Position numbers and translations under genes: made by a program. A DNA stretch of 6,897 bases from contig CAJXME010000060.1 of the NCBI GenBank assembly GCA_913056245.1, forward strand, positions 1-6,897, in the 5' to 3' direction. Each line of letters starts with the position of its first letter. Within the stretch, counting starts at the first letter, position 1. The notes beneath the pieces are model-generated. The model was not told the DNA's origin, ran no database searches, and saw nothing but the letters and a program-made list of their open reading frames with translations. This DNA comes from an uncultured Alphaproteobacteria bacterium. GTDB lineage: Bacteria; Pseudomonadota; Alphaproteobacteria; Puniceispirillales; UBA1172. Below, one piece after another: positions 5,921 to 6,897 of this stretch.

Positions 5921-6832
5921 TTAATTGCCCGGGTGGAAGGGTTTGCCCAAACACGCCGGAACGGTAATGAATGATGAGGATGACCGCATCGACATCAAGA
6001 CCAGCGCTAATATTGTGGCAAGATAAGGCAACATTGACAAGACTTGAGATGGCACTGCCCAACCGCGCGCTTGCCCCGCCAATTGCATGATCGTGATGCC
6101 GCCAAAAATAAGCGCGCCAATGACAATCCGATAAGGCACCCAAGACGCGAAGACCACCAGCGCAAGCGCAATCCAGCCGCGGCCTGCCGTCATGCCTTCG
6201 GACCAATGCGGCGTCAGCACCAAGGGAATATACGCCCCTCCAAGGCCAGCGCAAATCCCGCCAAAGGCGACAGCCATCCACCTCACTTTTTGAACTGCGT
6301 AGCCGAGCGCGTGCGCCGAATCGTGATTATCCCCCACGGCGCGAAGAATCATCCCGCCTCGGCTGTGGCGTAAAAACAGGGACGTGGCGATGATCAGCGC
6401 GAAGGCCAAATAAAACAAAACATCCTGATGGAAAAGCAATTCACCAAGAAGGGGGATTTGATCCAAGAGAGGGATGCTGATGGGTGGAAGGCTAGCGGCG
6501 GTCTTGCCCACCAAGGGCGCGCCTGCCAGACCTGAAAATCCCGTGGCGAAAATCGTCAGCGCCAAACCCGTCGCAACTTGATTGGTCATCAGCGTGACGG
6601 CAAAAAACGCGAAAATCAGCGCCGCCGCCATTCCCGCAAGCGCGCCGGTTAAAATGCCGGTATAGGGATTGCCCGTATAAAGCACCGCCGCCAAGGCCGC
6701 CACCGCGCCCATCAGCATCATGCCTTCAACCCCAAGGTTCAAAACGCCCGCGCGTTCGGTGATCAATTCACCCGTTGCTGCCAGCAATAAGGGGATGGAC
6801 GTGGCCAATACCGTCAGAAGCAATGCGCTCAT
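5921..6832 (-). CDS. ABC transporter permease, BMP-associated (NupQ-like, BPD_transp_2 family)
   Basis: The protein has 303 residues. It is an inner-membrane channel subunit of the importer, expected to pair with the permease encoded just upstream. The start at 6832 is chosen because its ATG overlaps the upstream stop as ATGA and leads directly into a hydrophobic segment; an in-frame ATG at 6856 would lie inside the upstream gene. About eight or nine membrane segments can be picked out, around 3-20, 38-52, 58-80, 85-103, 136-154, 186-205, 219-235, 237-253 and 266-281. The family motif ERAGVLNLGVEGMMLMGA (26-43) and the cytoplasmic loop RAVGDNHDSAHALGY (164-178), the likely ATPase contact, are present. 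The C-terminal PACLGKPFHPG resembles the ending usual for this permease type. The ATPase gene is not in the window. Confidence 0.9.
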   Translation of the reverse strand: MSALLLTVLATSIPLLLAATGELITERAGVLNLGVEGMMLMGAVAALAAVLYTGNPYTGILTGALAGMAAALIFAFFAVTLMTNQVATGLALTIFATGFSGLAGAPLVGKTAASLPPISIPLLDQIPLLGELLFHQDVLFYLAFALIIATSLFLRHSRGGMILRAVGDNHDSAHALGYAVQKVRWMAVAFGGICAGLGGAYIPLVLTPHWSEGMTAGRGWIALALVVFASWVPYRIVIGALIFGGITIMQLAGQARGWAVPSQVLSMLPYLATILALVLMSMRSSSSFITVPACLGKPFHPGN

Positions 6833-6897
6833 GATCCTGCCTTTCGTGTGGTCCATTCGATTTTGTAATGTTGAAGCGTTGCCCCTGCCAAGAGGAA
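6829..6897 (-). CDS. C-terminal end of an upstream ABC transporter permease (5' partial)
   Basis: Reading in from the window edge on the minus strand, 22 codons give FLLAGATLQHYKIEWTTRKA followed by GS and a TGA stop, which overlaps the next ATG by four bases. A hydrophobic end followed by a short basic tail is what the first permease of BMP-type importers normally has, and the expected order is ATPase, permease 1, permease 2. The ATGA overlap indicates translational coupling and roughly equal amounts of the two permeases. The call is inferred mainly from position, because only the tail is visible. Confidence 0.65.
   Translation of the reverse strand, partial: FLLAGATLQHYKIEWTTRKAGS

Noticed and set aside
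6833..6856. N-terminal extension of permease 2 from ATG 6856
   Set aside because: It would overlap the upstream permease more deeply, while ATG 6832 gives the classical ATGA overlap and begins with the first hydrophobic segment.

Overview
The window looks like chromosomal DNA of an alphaproteobacterium with roughly balanced base composition (judged by eye, not computed). Three things point that way: the acidic protein tail followed at once by a tRNA-Ala gene, an arrangement I recall from alphaproteobacterial genomes; a BMP-type ABC importer whose binding protein and permease match alphaproteobacterial versions by eye; and a COG3176-type acyltransferase. The genus cannot be told from this sequence.

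Layout, left to right. Positions 2-124 hold the acidic C-terminal end of a plus-strand gene, probably a TIGR02300 / FYDLN_acid protein. A complete tRNA-Ala(GGC) with encoded CCA follows at 210-285, then a thiamine pyrophosphokinase-type gene (364-1083, plus). All remaining genes are on the minus strand: a lysophospholipid-acyltransferase-like (hemolysin-type) gene whose 3' end overlaps the kinase tail-to-tail by 71 bp; an unrecognised 100-residue acidic protein with a near-consensus sigma-70 promoter; a secreted protein made of a Ser/Gly/Ala-rich linker and three Ig-like repeats; a small VOC (glyoxalase/dioxygenase fold) protein; and the distal part of an ABC importer operon (end of permease 1, complete permease 2, BMP-family binding protein).

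Two clear intrinsic terminators separate the minus-strand units, one after the Ig-repeat gene (2607-2632) and one after the importer operon (4611-4641). Inside the importer operon, permease 1 and permease 2 overlap by ATGA. Permease 2 and the binding protein are separated by a gap of about 130 bp that carries three hairpins, which fits separate tuning of binding-protein expression.

Functionally the window is a set of small independent units: TPP cofactor synthesis, membrane lipid acylation, an exported surface-type protein, a VOC enzyme, and import of probably a nucleoside-like solute. I see no mobile element, CRISPR array, phage gene or recognisable defence system. The least explained items are the 100-residue protein, the short Ig-repeat secreted protein, and the structured intergenic sequences.
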